From positions 1 through 64,000 of the forward strand of contig NZ_FNOR01000017.1 in NCBI RefSeq assembly GCF_900107095.1: DNA of 64,000 nucleotides, written 5' to 3'. The notes beneath the pieces were generated by a model. That model worked only from the letters and a program-made list of their open reading frames with translations. It was not told the origin of the DNA and made no database searches. Positions within the stretch are counted from its first letter, which is position 1; each line of letters starts with the position of its first letter. The DNA comes from Collimonas sp. OK242. Lineage in GTDB: Bacteria > Pseudomonadota > Gammaproteobacteria > Burkholderiales > Burkholderiaceae_D. This document shows, piece after piece, positions 35,360 to 44,086 of the stretch. The position numbers and the translations under genes are program-made.

Positions 35360-35480
35360 GAAGCACCATAGGTCTTGCCAAACCGTGCGGTCGCGCATGC
35401 CATGGCGTAAATTTGGTACAGCGCCAAGTATGTTGACATGCGCTCTTCGAAAGAAACGAAGGCGGCTACTCCCCTAAGGA
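35360..35480 (-). promoter_or_regulatory. yybP-ykoY (manganese) riboswitch upstream of the cation exchanger
   Basis: On the minus strand the order of conserved blocks is that of the yybP-ykoY class: GGGGAGTAGC (35465-35474), a CGAAGxxxCTTCG-like hairpin region, GTCAACATACTTGG (35424-35437), then GGCAAGACC (35371-35379) and a closing segment GCTTCCC. Members of this class bind Mn(II) and raise expression of Mn efflux or TerC-like proteins. It lies about 190 nt ahead of the CaCA exchanger start codon. The exact ends are uncertain. Confidence 0.8.
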
Positions 35481-35732
35481 AGCGCAATATTAACATCGAA
35501 ATATTATTGGCGGCAATGTTGGAGATGCGCTTCCACAACCTTCCCTATTGCAGCCATACAGCTTAACAAACGCAGCAAGATCGCTGTTACTAGCCGCAAA
35601 AGGGATAAAATGGCGGTTGACTTAATTTTAGTTGCCAATATCCCATTCTTTTTCCTCACCATGTAATGCGCGCCAGGCACGCGCCGGCAACGCAACGGTG
35701 ACCAGCCATTTTTTGAAACGGAGCACATTTTT
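35481..35732. other. Divergent promoter region between the exchanger leader and lpxO
   Basis: About 250 bases with no convincing gene. They should contain the minus-strand promoter for the riboswitch leader and the plus-strand promoter of lpxO. No confident -35/-10 pair could be singled out. Confidence 0.4.
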
Positions 35733-36635
35733 ATGAAATGGGCAGTAGTCAGTATTTTTATATTATCGGTGCTGTACGTGCACTTTCGCGGCAAGGCGCG
35801 CCTGCCCTTCTTCCGGCAGATATTCGACCATTCGTCGATCATGGCCCCGCTCAACATCTTCATGTACATGTTTTCCAAGGTGCCTACCAATACACCGTAC
35901 CTGCCGACCAGCACCTTTGCCGATCTCAAGATTTTGGAAGACAACTGGGAAACCATCCGCGATGAAGCGCAGGGCCTGATCGGCTTGGAGAAAATCCGCG
36001 CAGCGGAAAAGAATGACGATGCCGGCTTCAATTCCTTCTTCAAGGCCGGCTGGAAACGCTTCTACCTGAAATGGTATGACGCCAGCCATCCGTCGGCTGA
36101 ACAGTTCTGCCCCAAGACCGTTGCCCTGCTGCGCCGTACGCCCAGCGTCAAGGCTGCGATGTTTGCCGAACTGGCTCCCGGCGGCACGTTAAACCCGCAC
36201 CGCGATCCGTTCGCCGGTTCGCTGCGCTATCACCTCGGCCTGGTCACCCCTAACGACGATCGCTGCTTCATCGAAGTCAACCAGCAGCGCTACAGCTGGC
36301 GCGATGGCCAGGGTGTGGTGTTCGACGAAACCTTTATCCACTGGGCGCAAAACGGTTGCGACAGCAATCGCATCATCATTTTCTGCGACATAGAGCGCCC
36401 TATGCGTTACCGCTGGGCGCAGGCGATCAACCGCTGGCTCGGCCGCCACATGATGAGCGCGGCGGCATCGCCCAACGAAACCGGCGATGAAACCGGCGGC
36501 ATCAATAAATTATTCCGTTTTGTCTGGGCCGCCGGCCAATATCGGCGCGCCCTGAAGAAATTCAGCAAGCCGCTGTATATGTGCATCAAGTTCGCTCTGA
36601 TTATCGGCGTTGTGCTGGCCATCATCTATCTTTGA
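35733..36635 (+). CDS. lpxO: LpxO-like lipid A / aspartyl-asparaginyl beta-hydroxylase family dioxygenase
   Basis: 300-residue Fe(II)/2-oxoglutarate dioxygenase. The N-terminal hydrophobic segment (residues 2-18) anchors it in the inner membrane. The iron-binding HxD is in LNPHRDPFAG, the distal His in FIHWAQNG, and the 2-oxoglutarate Arg is expected in SNRIIIFCDIERPMR. LpxO hydroxylates secondary acyl chains of lipid A. A second hydrophobic segment lies at the C terminus. It is followed by a strong terminator. Confidence 0.88.
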   Translation: MKWAVVSIFILSVLYVHFRGKARLPFFRQIFDHSSIMAPLNIFMYMFSKVPTNTPYLPTSTFADLKILEDNWETIRDEAQGLIGLEKIRAAEKNDDAGFNSFFKAGWKRFYLKWYDASHPSAEQFCPKTVALLRRTPSVKAAMFAELAPGGTLNPHRDPFAGSLRYHLGLVTPNDDRCFIEVNQQRYSWRDGQGVVFDETFIHWAQNGCDSNRIIIFCDIERPMRYRWAQAINRWLGRHMMSAAASPNETGDETGGINKLFRFVWAAGQYRRALKKFSKPLYMCIKFALIIGVVLAIIYL

Positions 36636-36660
36636 TCCGCCAGCTCGAGAACACGAACTT

Positions 36661-36683
36661 AGCCGCCTTTTGGCGGCTTTTTT
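36661..36683 (+). terminator. Intrinsic terminator after lpxO
   Basis: Seven-base stem AGCCGCC (36661-36667) / GGCGGCT (36672-36678) with a TTTT loop, followed by a run of T. It lies 26 nt past the stop codon. Confidence 0.9.
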
Positions 36684-36777
36684 ACGCCTGGAAAATTGCT
36701 CAAAAATATTGCAAAACGGTAACAATAATCGATTTTCACAGGTAGACTAGCAGTTCCACTTGCCACCAGGAAAGCCC

Positions 36778-37842
36778 ATGATGACTCGCTCGCTTATTGC
36801 CACAGCCGTTCTATCGCTTACCGCCTGCGCCACCGGTCCATCGATCGCGCAGGACCGGGGCAACGATGCGCTGGCCGAATCGAATGCACAGAACCGCCCG
36901 GTCAAAGTAATGATCATTACCATGTTCGGCCCCGAAGGCCAGGCCTGGCTTGATCGCATCGGCCCTTGGAAAACCATTGCGGTGCCAGGCCTGTCGCCGG
37001 ACTATCCCAACGTTAACTGCAACAAGCAAGACGTCTGCGTAATCACGACCGGCATGGGCTACGCCAATGCCTCGGCGTCGGTCATGGCGCTGACGTTCTC
37101 GTCGCGTTTCGATCTGCGCCATACGTATTTCCTGATCTCCGGGATTGCCGGCATCGATCCTGCGCGCGGTACCGTCGGTTCGGCGGCGTGGGCCAAGTAC
37201 CTGGTAGATTTCGGCATCCAGTGGGAACTGGATGCACGCGAAATTCCGGCCGGCTGGAAAACCGGCTATCTCGGCATCAACACCAAGAGTCCGAGCGAAA
37301 AGCCGCCGCTCGATTATCGCAACGAAGTATTCCAGCTCAATCCGAAACTGGCCGATGCTGCGTTCGCACTCTCGCGCAACGTGGTGCTGGCCGATAGCCC
37401 GCAGGCGCAGATAGCGCGCTCGAAGTTCAATTACGCGCCCGCGAATCAGCCGCCGTCGGTAGTCCAGTGCGATATCGCTTCCGGCAATACCTGGTGGTCA
37501 GGCACGCTGCTGGGCGAACGTGCACGCGAATGGACCAAGATCCTGACCGACAACAAGGGCGTGTATTGCATGACGGCGCAGGAAGACAATGCAAGCTTCG
37601 AAGCATTGAAACGCGCAGCGAGCATCAAGCGGGTCGATCTGAACCGCGTGGCGGCGTTGCGCACCGGGTCGGATTTCGATCGGCCGTATCAAGGGCAGAC
37701 TAGCGCTGACAATCTGCTCAATTATGCCGACCAGGGCGGCTTCGTACCGGCGACGGAGAATCTGTATCGCGCGGGTAATCCGCTGGTGCAGGATATCGTC
37801 ACGCATTGGGGTGAATGGCGGGATGGCGTGCCGCACCGATAA
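36778..37842 (+). CDS. Purine nucleoside permease-like lipoprotein
   Basis: 354-residue protein. The N terminus has a lipobox (LTAC, Cys17), so it should be anchored as a lipoprotein. The mature region has blocks of the NUP family of purine nucleoside permeases (VMIITMFGPEGQAWL, FLISGIAGIDPARGTVGSAAWAKYL, YCMTAQEDNASFEALKRA), which structurally resemble nucleoside phosphorylases. Whether it carries or binds nucleosides in the periplasm is not known here. The start at 36778 follows AGGAAAGCCC. It is flanked by terminators, so it forms a single-gene unit. Confidence 0.85.
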   Translation: MMTRSLIATAVLSLTACATGPSIAQDRGNDALAESNAQNRPVKVMIITMFGPEGQAWLDRIGPWKTIAVPGLSPDYPNVNCNKQDVCVITTGMGYANASASVMALTFSSRFDLRHTYFLISGIAGIDPARGTVGSAAWAKYLVDFGIQWELDAREIPAGWKTGYLGINTKSPSEKPPLDYRNEVFQLNPKLADAAFALSRNVVLADSPQAQIARSKFNYAPANQPPSVVQCDIASGNTWWSGTLLGERAREWTKILTDNKGVYCMTAQEDNASFEALKRAASIKRVDLNRVAALRTGSDFDRPYQGQTSADNLLNYADQGGFVPATENLYRAGNPLVQDIVTHWGEWRDGVPHR

Positions 37843-38057
37843 GTCGCTGAGAGAACGATGCCGCGCCACGGTTCGGTGCCGGACCGGAGGCGTAAGGCTT
37901 CCACCTATTTCATTCCAAGCCGCCCTGGGCGGCTTTTTTGTACCCGCTTATCTCGTGTTCGCAGCGGAAAGATGTAATGCAGCGTGTAATCAGAAACCGC
38001 TTTTCAGGCTTTTACCACTATTGAAAAAACCCGTACTTCTCCACACTTCGCCACTAA
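37843..38057. other. Intergenic region between the nucleoside permease and the hicAB remnant
   Basis: It holds the terminator at 37917-37939. The stretch upstream (37843-37916) is GC-rich and folded-looking (CGGTTCGGTGCCGGACCGG), but no known riboswitch was identified. The rest up to 38057 has no credible gene. Confidence 0.5.
37917..37939 (+). terminator. Intrinsic terminator after the nucleoside permease gene
   Basis: Eight-base stem AAGCCGCC (37917-37924) / GGCGGCTT (37928-37935), loop CTG, followed by TTTTTT to 37939. It lies 75 nt past the stop codon. Confidence 0.9.
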
Positions 38058-38138
38058 CCCGTGCTAGTTCCGCATCCGAAGAAAGACCTGCCTGTTGGAA
38101 CCGCCGAGAGCATCTTGCGACAGACCGAATTGAAATAA
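38058..38138 (+). pseudogene. hicA: Truncated hicA toxin remnant
   Basis: Twenty-six in-frame codons ending in TAA at 38136-38138 read PVLVPHPKKDLPVGTAESIL..., which matches the C-terminal half of HicA toxins (GxVTVPHPKKDLPxGTxRSIxKQAG). A TAA at 38055-38057 stops the frame upstream and the N-terminal dsRNA-binding-fold half with the catalytic His is not found. Its stop is 8 nt before hicB, the normal hicAB spacing. It is therefore a decayed toxin gene. Confidence 0.75.
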
Positions 38139-38146
38139 GGACGAAA

Positions 38147-38530
38147 ATGTTATATCCACTGTATGTATGGAAGGACAGCAATAGCGCTTACGGCGCCAGC
38201 TTTCCGGATCTTCCTGGCGTCTTTACAGCGGCAGACGAATTGAATGATCTCCCGGCAAAGGCCCAGGAAGCAGCAGAAACCATGTACCAGGGCGAAGCGC
38301 ATATTCCTGAAGCATCATCCATCGAGAAATGGAAAGACGCGGCAGACTATGCCGACGGCTACTGGATGCTGGTCGATATTGATCGATCAAAAATCAATAC
38401 CAAGCCTGTGCGGCTCAACATCTCATTGCCGGAAAGTCTGTTGCGTGACATCGATGCTTACGCCAAGTCGCATCAAATGACGCGCTCCGGCTTTCTGGCT
38501 CAGGCTGCATTGAAAGCGATGGCTCAATAA
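38147..38530 (+). CDS. hicB: HicB-family antitoxin, apparently without an intact toxin
   Basis: 127-residue HicB. The N-terminal RNase H-like fold (LYPLYVWKDSNSAYGASFPDLPGVFTAADELND) neutralises HicA, and the C-terminal ribbon-helix-helix (RLNISLPESLLRDIDAYAKSHQMTRSGFLAQAALK) binds the operator. AAGGACGAAA precedes the ATG. The hicA toxin upstream is reduced to a C-terminal fragment. An orphan antitoxin may persist as a regulator or neutralise a HicA encoded elsewhere. Confidence 0.88.
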   Translation: MLYPLYVWKDSNSAYGASFPDLPGVFTAADELNDLPAKAQEAAETMYQGEAHIPEASSIEKWKDAADYADGYWMLVDIDRSKINTKPVRLNISLPESLLRDIDAYAKSHQMTRSGFLAQAALKAMAQ

Positions 38531-38620
38531 ACAGCAAGAATACCTCAGCGATCTTGTCGAATCGGATCAACTATGAGCAACCCGCTTGGAATTGCTCATA
38601 GAGTGCTACCCCATTTTTTA

Positions 38621-39892
38621 TCAGTCTCGCGCCGGCAATATCTTGCCGCTGACCACACCGAAACCAACGCGATAACCATCGCCCTGGCACCAGCCCGTCA
38701 TCCTCACCTCATCGCCATCCTGGATAAAGCTGCGCTGGCTGCCATCCGCCAGCGTCAGCGGATTCTTGCCGTTCCATGTCAGCTCCAGCAAACTGCCGAA
38801 AGCATCCGGCGTGCTGCCGCTGATGGTGCCTGAACCCATCAGGTCGCCGATGCGGGTGTTGCAGCCGGATATGGTGTGATGCGCCAGTTGCTGCACCATG
38901 GTCCAGTACATGGCTTTGAAATTGGTGCGGCAGATGGTTTGCGCTGCGGCGTTCGCGCCAGGCGTGAGCGCTACCTCCAGGGTGATGTCGTAGCCATTCT
39001 TGCCGCTCTGCTGCAAGTATGGCAGCGGCGCCGGCTGCTGCACCGGGCTGGCGACGCGGAACGGGTCCAGCGCGTCCATGGTGACTACCCACGGCGAAAT
39101 CGAAGTGGCGAAGGATTTGCTGTTGAACGGTCCGAGCGGTACATATTCCCACTGCTGCAGATCGCGTGCGCTCCAGTCGTTGAGCAAAACCATGCCGAAA
39201 ATATGCTGTTCCGCATTGGCGATGTCGATCGGTTCTCCCAGCGCGTTCGGCACGCCGATGATGAAGCCGGTTTCCAGTTCGAAATCCAGTTTACGGCAGG
39301 CGCCAAAGACCGGCGCGTCGGCGTCCGGCAATTTCAGCTGTCCCTTGGGGCGCCGCACCGGCGTGCCGCTGACCACTACCGAGCTGGCGCGGCCGTTATA
39401 GCCGATCGGGATATGCAGCCAGTTCGGCAGCAGCGCATTGGCCGGATCGCGGAACATGGAGCCGACATTGGTGGCGTGTTCTTTCGACGAATAGAAATCG
39501 GTATAGCCGGGAATCGCCAGCGGCAGATGCAGGCTGGCCTGATCCTGGGCGACCAAGACTTTGGCGCGCAGGGCCTGGTTGTCGCGCAGTTGCGGGTTGT
39601 CATCACGCAGCAGTGCGCTGATGGCCGTGCGGGTGCTGCGCCAGCTTGCGCGGCCCAGTGCGATGAAAGGATTCAAACTAGCCTGGCGGAATACGGCGGG
39701 GCTGACGTTCAGCAAGCCGGCTTCGGCTAGCGCAGCCAGATCCAGTATCTGGTCGCCGATGGCGATGCCGACGCGCGGCGCCGGATTGGCAGCGGTGCTG
39801 AATACGCCGAACGGTAAATTCTGGATAGGGAAATGCGACTCCGCCGGAGTCGGAATGAATGATTTCAGTGCTGGATCGTTAGTTTGCATCAT
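38621..39892 (-). CDS. fahA: Fumarylacetoacetase
   Basis: 423-residue fumarylacetoacetate hydrolase, last step of homogentisate breakdown: fumarylacetoacetate to fumarate and acetoacetate. Family blocks: YTDFYSSKEHATNVGSMFRD (with metal and catalytic His region), LDFELETGFIIG, LNDWSARDLQQWEYVPLG and SKSFATSISPWVV. Two ATGs in tandem (39892, 39889) open the gene. It is 25 nt after hmgA and the third gene of the transporter-hmgA-fahA operon. Confidence 0.96.
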   Translation of the reverse strand: MMQTNDPALKSFIPTPAESHFPIQNLPFGVFSTAANPAPRVGIAIGDQILDLAALAEAGLLNVSPAVFRQASLNPFIALGRASWRSTRTAISALLRDDNPQLRDNQALRAKVLVAQDQASLHLPLAIPGYTDFYSSKEHATNVGSMFRDPANALLPNWLHIPIGYNGRASSVVVSGTPVRRPKGQLKLPDADAPVFGACRKLDFELETGFIIGVPNALGEPIDIANAEQHIFGMVLLNDWSARDLQQWEYVPLGPFNSKSFATSISPWVVTMDALDPFRVASPVQQPAPLPYLQQSGKNGYDITLEVALTPGANAAAQTICRTNFKAMYWTMVQQLAHHTISGCNTRIGDLMGSGTISGSTPDAFGSLLELTWNGKNPLTLADGSQRSFIQDGDEVRMTGWCQGDGYRVGFGVVSGKILPARD

Positions 39893-39917
39893 GTCTTTTC
39901 TCTCATGTCTTGTTGCA

Positions 39918-41237
39918 TCATGGCTGGCCGTTGAAATTCTTTTTCAAACCGTGCCAGCATTGCAGATAGTCCTTCTGCAGCAGCGGCGTCGCCAGCGCAT
40001 AGGGCGTGGGATGAATCATGTAGCGGCTTTCAAACATGAAGGCCATCGTATTGGCTATGCGTTGCGGCGCCAACGTCGTACTGGACGCTTTGTCGAACGT
40101 TGCCGCATCGGGGCCGTGGCCGCTCATGCAGTTGTGCAGGCTGCCGCCGCCCGGTGTAAAACCCTCGGCCTTGGCATCGTAGGCGCCCTCGATCAGGCCC
40201 ATGTATTCGCTCATGATGTTGCGGTGGAACCATGGCGGCCGGAAGGTGTGCTCGGCCACCATCCAGCGTGGCGGGAAAATCACGAAATCGACGTTGGCGG
40301 TGCCGGCCGTATCCGTGGGCGAAGTCAGCACCGTGAAAATGGATGGATCCGGGTGATCGTAGCTGACCGTGTTGATGGTGTTGAACAAGCTCAGGTCGTA
40401 TTTGTACGGCGCGTAATTGCCATGCCAGGCCACCACGTCCAGCGGCGAATGATCGATGCGCGCGGTCCATAACTGGCCGCCGAATTTGGCCAGCAATTGG
40501 AACTCTCCTTCGCGATCTTCGTAGGCCGCCACCGGCGCCTGGAAATCGCGCGCATTGGCCAGGCCGTTGGCGCCGATCGGGCCCAGTTCCGGCAATTGAA
40601 AAGCAGCGCCGTAGTTTTCGCAGATATAACCGCGCGCGCTGCCGTCCGGCAGTTCGATCCGAAAGCGCATGCCGCGCGGGATCACGACGATTTCGCCAGG
40701 TTTGACTTCCAGCACGCCGAGTTCGGTCCTGGCCAGCAAACGTCCTTCTTGCGGCACGATCAGCAATTCGCCGTCGGCATCGTAAAAGAAGCGGTCATGC
40801 ATGGAGCGATTTGCCGCGTACAGGTGAATTGCAATCCCGGCCTGCGCTGCGGCGTCGCCGTTGCCGGCAAAGGTGACGATGCCATCGATAAAATCGGTGG
40901 GCTGATCGTCGGCCGGCAATGGCAATGGATTCCAGCGCAACTGGTTGGGCGGCGTATCGATCTGGGTGAACGGACCGCTGGCCAGCAAAGGTTGCAGAGA
41001 TTGCGCGATTTTTTCAAATTCGTGGTGCATTGCGCCCGGCCGGATACGGTACAACCAGGAGCGCCGGTTGTGCGCGCGCGGCGCGGTAAATGCGGTGCCG
41101 GACAGTTGTTCCGCATACAGGCCGTAAGGCGCTTTCTGCGGTGAATTCTGAGTTGCGGGTAAGGCGCCGGGCAGGGCTTCGCTGGCGAAGTCATTGCAGA
41201 ATCCGGACTGGTAACGCAGCGCGTTGATGTTTTCCAT
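39918..41237 (-). CDS. hmgA: Homogentisate 1,2-dioxygenase
   Basis: 439-residue Fe(II) dioxygenase opening the ring of homogentisate to maleylacetoacetate, in tyrosine and phenylalanine catabolism. Iron ligands lie in [17 protein letters not shown] (His and Glu) and [13 protein letters not shown] (His). The N terminus [19 protein letters not shown] is diagnostic. Loss of this enzyme gives brown melanin-like pigment. Second gene of the operon, 46 nt after the MFS transporter gene and 25 nt before fahA. maiA (maleylacetoacetate isomerase) is not in the window. Confidence 0.97.
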   Translation of the reverse strand: MENINALRYQSGFCNDFASEALPGALPATQNSPQKAPYGLYAEQLSGTAFTAPRAHNRRSWLYRIRPGAMHHEFEKIAQSLQPLLASGPFTQIDTPPNQLRWNPLPLPADDQPTDFIDGIVTFAGNGDAAAQAGIAIHLYAANRSMHDRFFYDADGELLIVPQEGRLLARTELGVLEVKPGEIVVIPRGMRFRIELPDGSARGYICENYGAAFQLPELGPIGANGLANARDFQAPVAAYEDREGEFQLLAKFGGQLWTARIDHSPLDVVAWHGNYAPYKYDLSLFNTINTVSYDHPDPSIFTVLTSPTDTAGTANVDFVIFPPRWMVAEHTFRPPWFHRNIMSEYMGLIEGAYDAKAEGFTPGGGSLHNCMSGHGPDAATFDKASSTTLAPQRIANTMAFMFESRYMIHPTPYALATPLLQKDYLQCWHGLKKNFNGQP

Positions 41238-41283
41238 GGGTTTTATCCTCGGTTCAAATTTCGACCTGGTTCAAGTTCTCATC

Positions 41284-42648
41284 CTAGTGCGCAATAACAA
41301 CATGCGCTGCCTTACGTTGCGAAGTCTCTTGCATCAGCATCAGCATCACGGCCGACACCAGCGCCGGCACGGCCAACAAGATGAAGATGCTGCTGTTCGG
41401 CCAGTTCAGGCGGATCAGCTCACCGCCCAGCACCGGACCGACGATAGAACCGACGCGGCCTATGCCCAGGCTCCAGCCGATGCCGGTGGAACGCAATGTG
41501 GTCGGGTAGTAGGTGCCTGCCAACGCGTTCACCGCAGGCTGGCCGCCGACTATGCAGAAACCGGCAACGAAGATGCTGGCAAACAGGAACAGCAACGAGA
41601 CCTCGGGACGGCCGATCAAGGCCACTGCCATTCCTGCGATCAGGAATACCGGAATCAGCACGCGGCGGAAGCCGGAGCGGTCAATCAACTGCCCCATGAT
41701 CAGGGTGCCCAGCGTGCCGCCGATCTGCAAGGTGGTGCCGGCCATCACCGCGGTGGCGGTGGACAGGCCGGCATCCTTGGCAATCGTCGGCAACCAGTTC
41801 GACAGGAAATACAGATTCACCAGGTTCATGAAATTGATGATCCACAATAGGATAGTGACCTTGGCCCTGCCCTCCTGGAACAATTGCAGCATAGGCGCGC
41901 CCTTGCCGGCTTTTTCGTTGACGACGTAGCGCGTATCCTGACTGATCACGACCGCAGGATCGATACGGCGCAGCCACTTGCCGACCTGCTCCAGCCGTTT
42001 GCCGCGCAACACCAGGAATTGCATCGACTCCGGCAGCAGGAAGATCATCAGCACGCCGATCACCAGCGGCACGACGCCGCCGACATGGAATACCGATTGC
42101 CAGCCGAAGCGCGGAATCAATGCCGCCGACAACAAACCGCCCAGCACCGCGCCCAAGGTGAAACCGCAGGAAACCAGCATCATCAAGGTGACCCGCTTGC
42201 GCACGGGACTGTATTCGCCGGCCAGCGCCATCGCATTCGGCATGATCGCGCCCAGCCCGAGGCCGGTCACGAAGCGCAGTACGATGAGTTGCCCGACCGT
42301 GCCGGCCAGAGGCGTCAACAACATGCAGGCGGCGAAGAACAAAGTGGCGGCAATCAACACCGGGCGGCGGCCGATGCGGTCGGCCAGGATGCTGAAACAG
42401 AGCGAGCCCACCAGCATGCCGAATAAGCCGGCGCCGAACACCGGCCCCAGATTGGCTTTGGCGATGCCCCATTCCTGGATGATGGCAGGCGCCACATAAC
42501 CCATGGCCTGGACGTCGAAACCGTCGATGATCAGGCAGATGGCGCACAGGATCAGCATGACGACCTGGAAATTGCCGATGCGGCTGCGGTCGATCAGGGC
42601 GGGAATGTCTATCTGACTACTATTCGTATTCTTCGTCGCAGTGGCCAT
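41284..42648 (-). CDS. Aromatic acid:H+ symporter family MFS transporter
   Basis: 454-residue MFS permease of the AAHS group. Helix 1 has the family DGFD motif (LIIDGFDVQAMGYVAP), and GSLCFSILADRIGRRPVLI is the loop 2-3 signature. Members import benzoate, 4-hydroxybenzoate or related acids. Operon position ahead of hmgA and fahA suggests uptake of homogentisate or another aromatic precursor. Start at 42648 follows AAGGAGACACGC. A divergent LysR gene lies 138 nt upstream. Confidence 0.88.
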   Translation of the reverse strand: MATATKNTNSSQIDIPALIDRSRIGNFQVVMLILCAICLIIDGFDVQAMGYVAPAIIQEWGIAKANLGPVFGAGLFGMLVGSLCFSILADRIGRRPVLIAATLFFAACMLLTPLAGTVGQLIVLRFVTGLGLGAIMPNAMALAGEYSPVRKRVTLMMLVSCGFTLGAVLGGLLSAALIPRFGWQSVFHVGGVVPLVIGVLMIFLLPESMQFLVLRGKRLEQVGKWLRRIDPAVVISQDTRYVVNEKAGKGAPMLQLFQEGRAKVTILLWIINFMNLVNLYFLSNWLPTIAKDAGLSTATAVMAGTTLQIGGTLGTLIMGQLIDRSGFRRVLIPVFLIAGMAVALIGRPEVSLLFLFASIFVAGFCIVGGQPAVNALAGTYYPTTLRSTGIGWSLGIGRVGSIVGPVLGGELIRLNWPNSSIFILLAVPALVSAVMLMLMQETSQRKAAHVVIAH

Positions 42649-42786
42649 GCGTGTCTCCTTGTGTAAGTGTTGGCGTCGTATCAATACGATCTGGTTTTTG
42701 GCATTATCATCCTTTTTAATAATCAGAAAAATAGTCAATAATTAAAATCATTTTTTAAATATCTTAAATAATATAAAATCGTCACC

Positions 42787-43683
42787 ATGGACAGGCTGGA
42801 ATCGTTACGGGTATTTTGCCAGGTGGTGGAACTGAACAGCTTCAGCCGCGCGGCTGAGCAGCTGGAGATGTCGAACGCCACCATCACCAATCACATTGCC
42901 GCCCTGGAGCGGCATTTCGGCGTACGCCTGCTGAATCGCACCACCCGCAAGATTTCCCTGACCGACGATGGCCATAGCTGCTATCAGCGCGCGCAACGCT
43001 TGCTGGGCGACATGAGCGAACTGGAAGATGCATTGCAGGGCCGGCGCGTGACGCCCCAGGGTATCTTGCGCGTCGATGTGCCTACCGTGATTGCCCGCAT
43101 TTACCTGGCGCCGGCGCTGGAGCGCTTTGCCGCGCTGTATCCCGATCTGTCGATCAGGCTGAACGTCGGCGACCGCATGGTCGACATGGTGGAGGGGCGC
43201 GGCGATGTCTGGATCCGCATCGGCGAGCTGAAGGATTCCAGCATGGTGGCGCGCCGCATCTATCAAACCCGCAACCTGTGCTGCGCGTCGCCGCAGTTCC
43301 TGGCGCGCTACGGAACTCCGCAGACGCCGCAGGAACTAAGCGGTTTCCGTTGCCTCGCTTTCATTCACCCCAACAGCGGCCAGAACGTCCCCTGGACCTT
43401 CAGCAAGGGCAGGCAAGAATTCAGTTGGGCGCCGCCCGGCAATATCGCCATCAATCACGCTGAAACACTGATCCATGCCGCCGGCAGCGGCGCCGGCATC
43501 GTCCAGCTGCTGACGCTCTCGCTCAATCCGCAGATTCGCGATGGCCTCTTGACCCCGGTTCTGGCAGACTGGGCGACGCCGGGGCCGCCGGTATCGGTGG
43601 TGTATCACCAGAGCCATCAGTTGTCGGCCAAGGTAAGGGTATTTGTCGATTTTGTTACAGAGCTGTTTGCGGCTATCGACTAG
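42787..43683 (+). CDS. LysR-family transcriptional regulator
   Basis: 298-residue LysR-type protein. HTH: FCQVVELNSFSRAAEQLEMSNATITNHIAALERHFG; C-terminal co-inducer domain with DVPTVIARIYLAPALERFAALYPDLSIRL. It is divergent from the transporter-hmgA-fahA operon across a very AT-rich 138-base region that probably holds its operator. It is a candidate regulator of homogentisate catabolism, replacing the IclR-type HmgR known in pseudomonads. Confidence 0.91.
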   Translation: MDRLESLRVFCQVVELNSFSRAAEQLEMSNATITNHIAALERHFGVRLLNRTTRKISLTDDGHSCYQRAQRLLGDMSELEDALQGRRVTPQGILRVDVPTVIARIYLAPALERFAALYPDLSIRLNVGDRMVDMVEGRGDVWIRIGELKDSSMVARRIYQTRNLCCASPQFLARYGTPQTPQELSGFRCLAFIHPNSGQNVPWTFSKGRQEFSWAPPGNIAINHAETLIHAAGSGAGIVQLLTLSLNPQIRDGLLTPVLADWATPGPPVSVVYHQSHQLSAKVRVFVDFVTELFAAID

Positions 43684-43741
43684 AGTTCCAGAGTTGCAGA
43701 ATTTTGTTTTATCTACGTTTTATTTTTAGCCGGGAGAAATC

Positions 43742-44071
43742 ATGCATTGGGTCTATCTATTGATCGCCATCGTTGCCGAAGTGATTGCCACCAGTGCCTT
43801 GAAAGCCAGTGCCGAATTCACCCGGCTGGTGCCGTCGATTGCCGTGGTGGCGGGCTACCTGACGGCCTTCTACTTCCTGTCGCTCACATTGCGCACGATG
43901 CCGGTGGCGATCGTCTATGCGCTGTGGTCGGGTATCGGCATTGCGCTGATCGCCCTGGTCGGCTGGCTGTTCCTGAAGCAAAGCCTGGATGCAGCGGCGC
44001 TGATCGGCGTCGGCCTGATTGTTTCCGGCGTGCTGGTGTTGAACGTGTTCTCCAAATCGGTAGCGCACTAA
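43742..44071 (+). CDS. Small multidrug resistance (EmrE-type) transporter
   Basis: 109-residue SMR protein with four helices. The essential membrane-embedded glutamate is Glu13 in YLLIAIVAEVIATSALKAS, the exact family motif; PVAIVYALWSGIGIALI is the second diagnostic block. It works as a proton-coupled dimer exporting quaternary ammonium compounds or, in some relatives, guanidinium or polyamines. CGGGAGAAATC precedes the ATG. It follows the LysR gene by about 60 nt. Confidence 0.93.
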   Translation: MHWVYLLIAIVAEVIATSALKASAEFTRLVPSIAVVAGYLTAFYFLSLTLRTMPVAIVYALWSGIGIALIALVGWLFLKQSLDAAALIGVGLIVSGVLVLNVFSKSVAH

Positions 44072-44086
44072 GCGGCACGGCGACGT

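Noticed and set aside
35168-35398. Short minus-strand frame within the exchanger leader
   Set aside because: Falls in the riboswitch and hairpin region, no ribosome site and no homology recognised; RNA structure explains the sequence better.
37843-37916. Possible TPP or other riboswitch (CTGAG motif) after the nucleoside permease
   Set aside because: Only the CTGAGA pentamer resembles TPP riboswitches; the second conserved half (CTGATCTGG type) is absent and it lies downstream of, not before, a gene.
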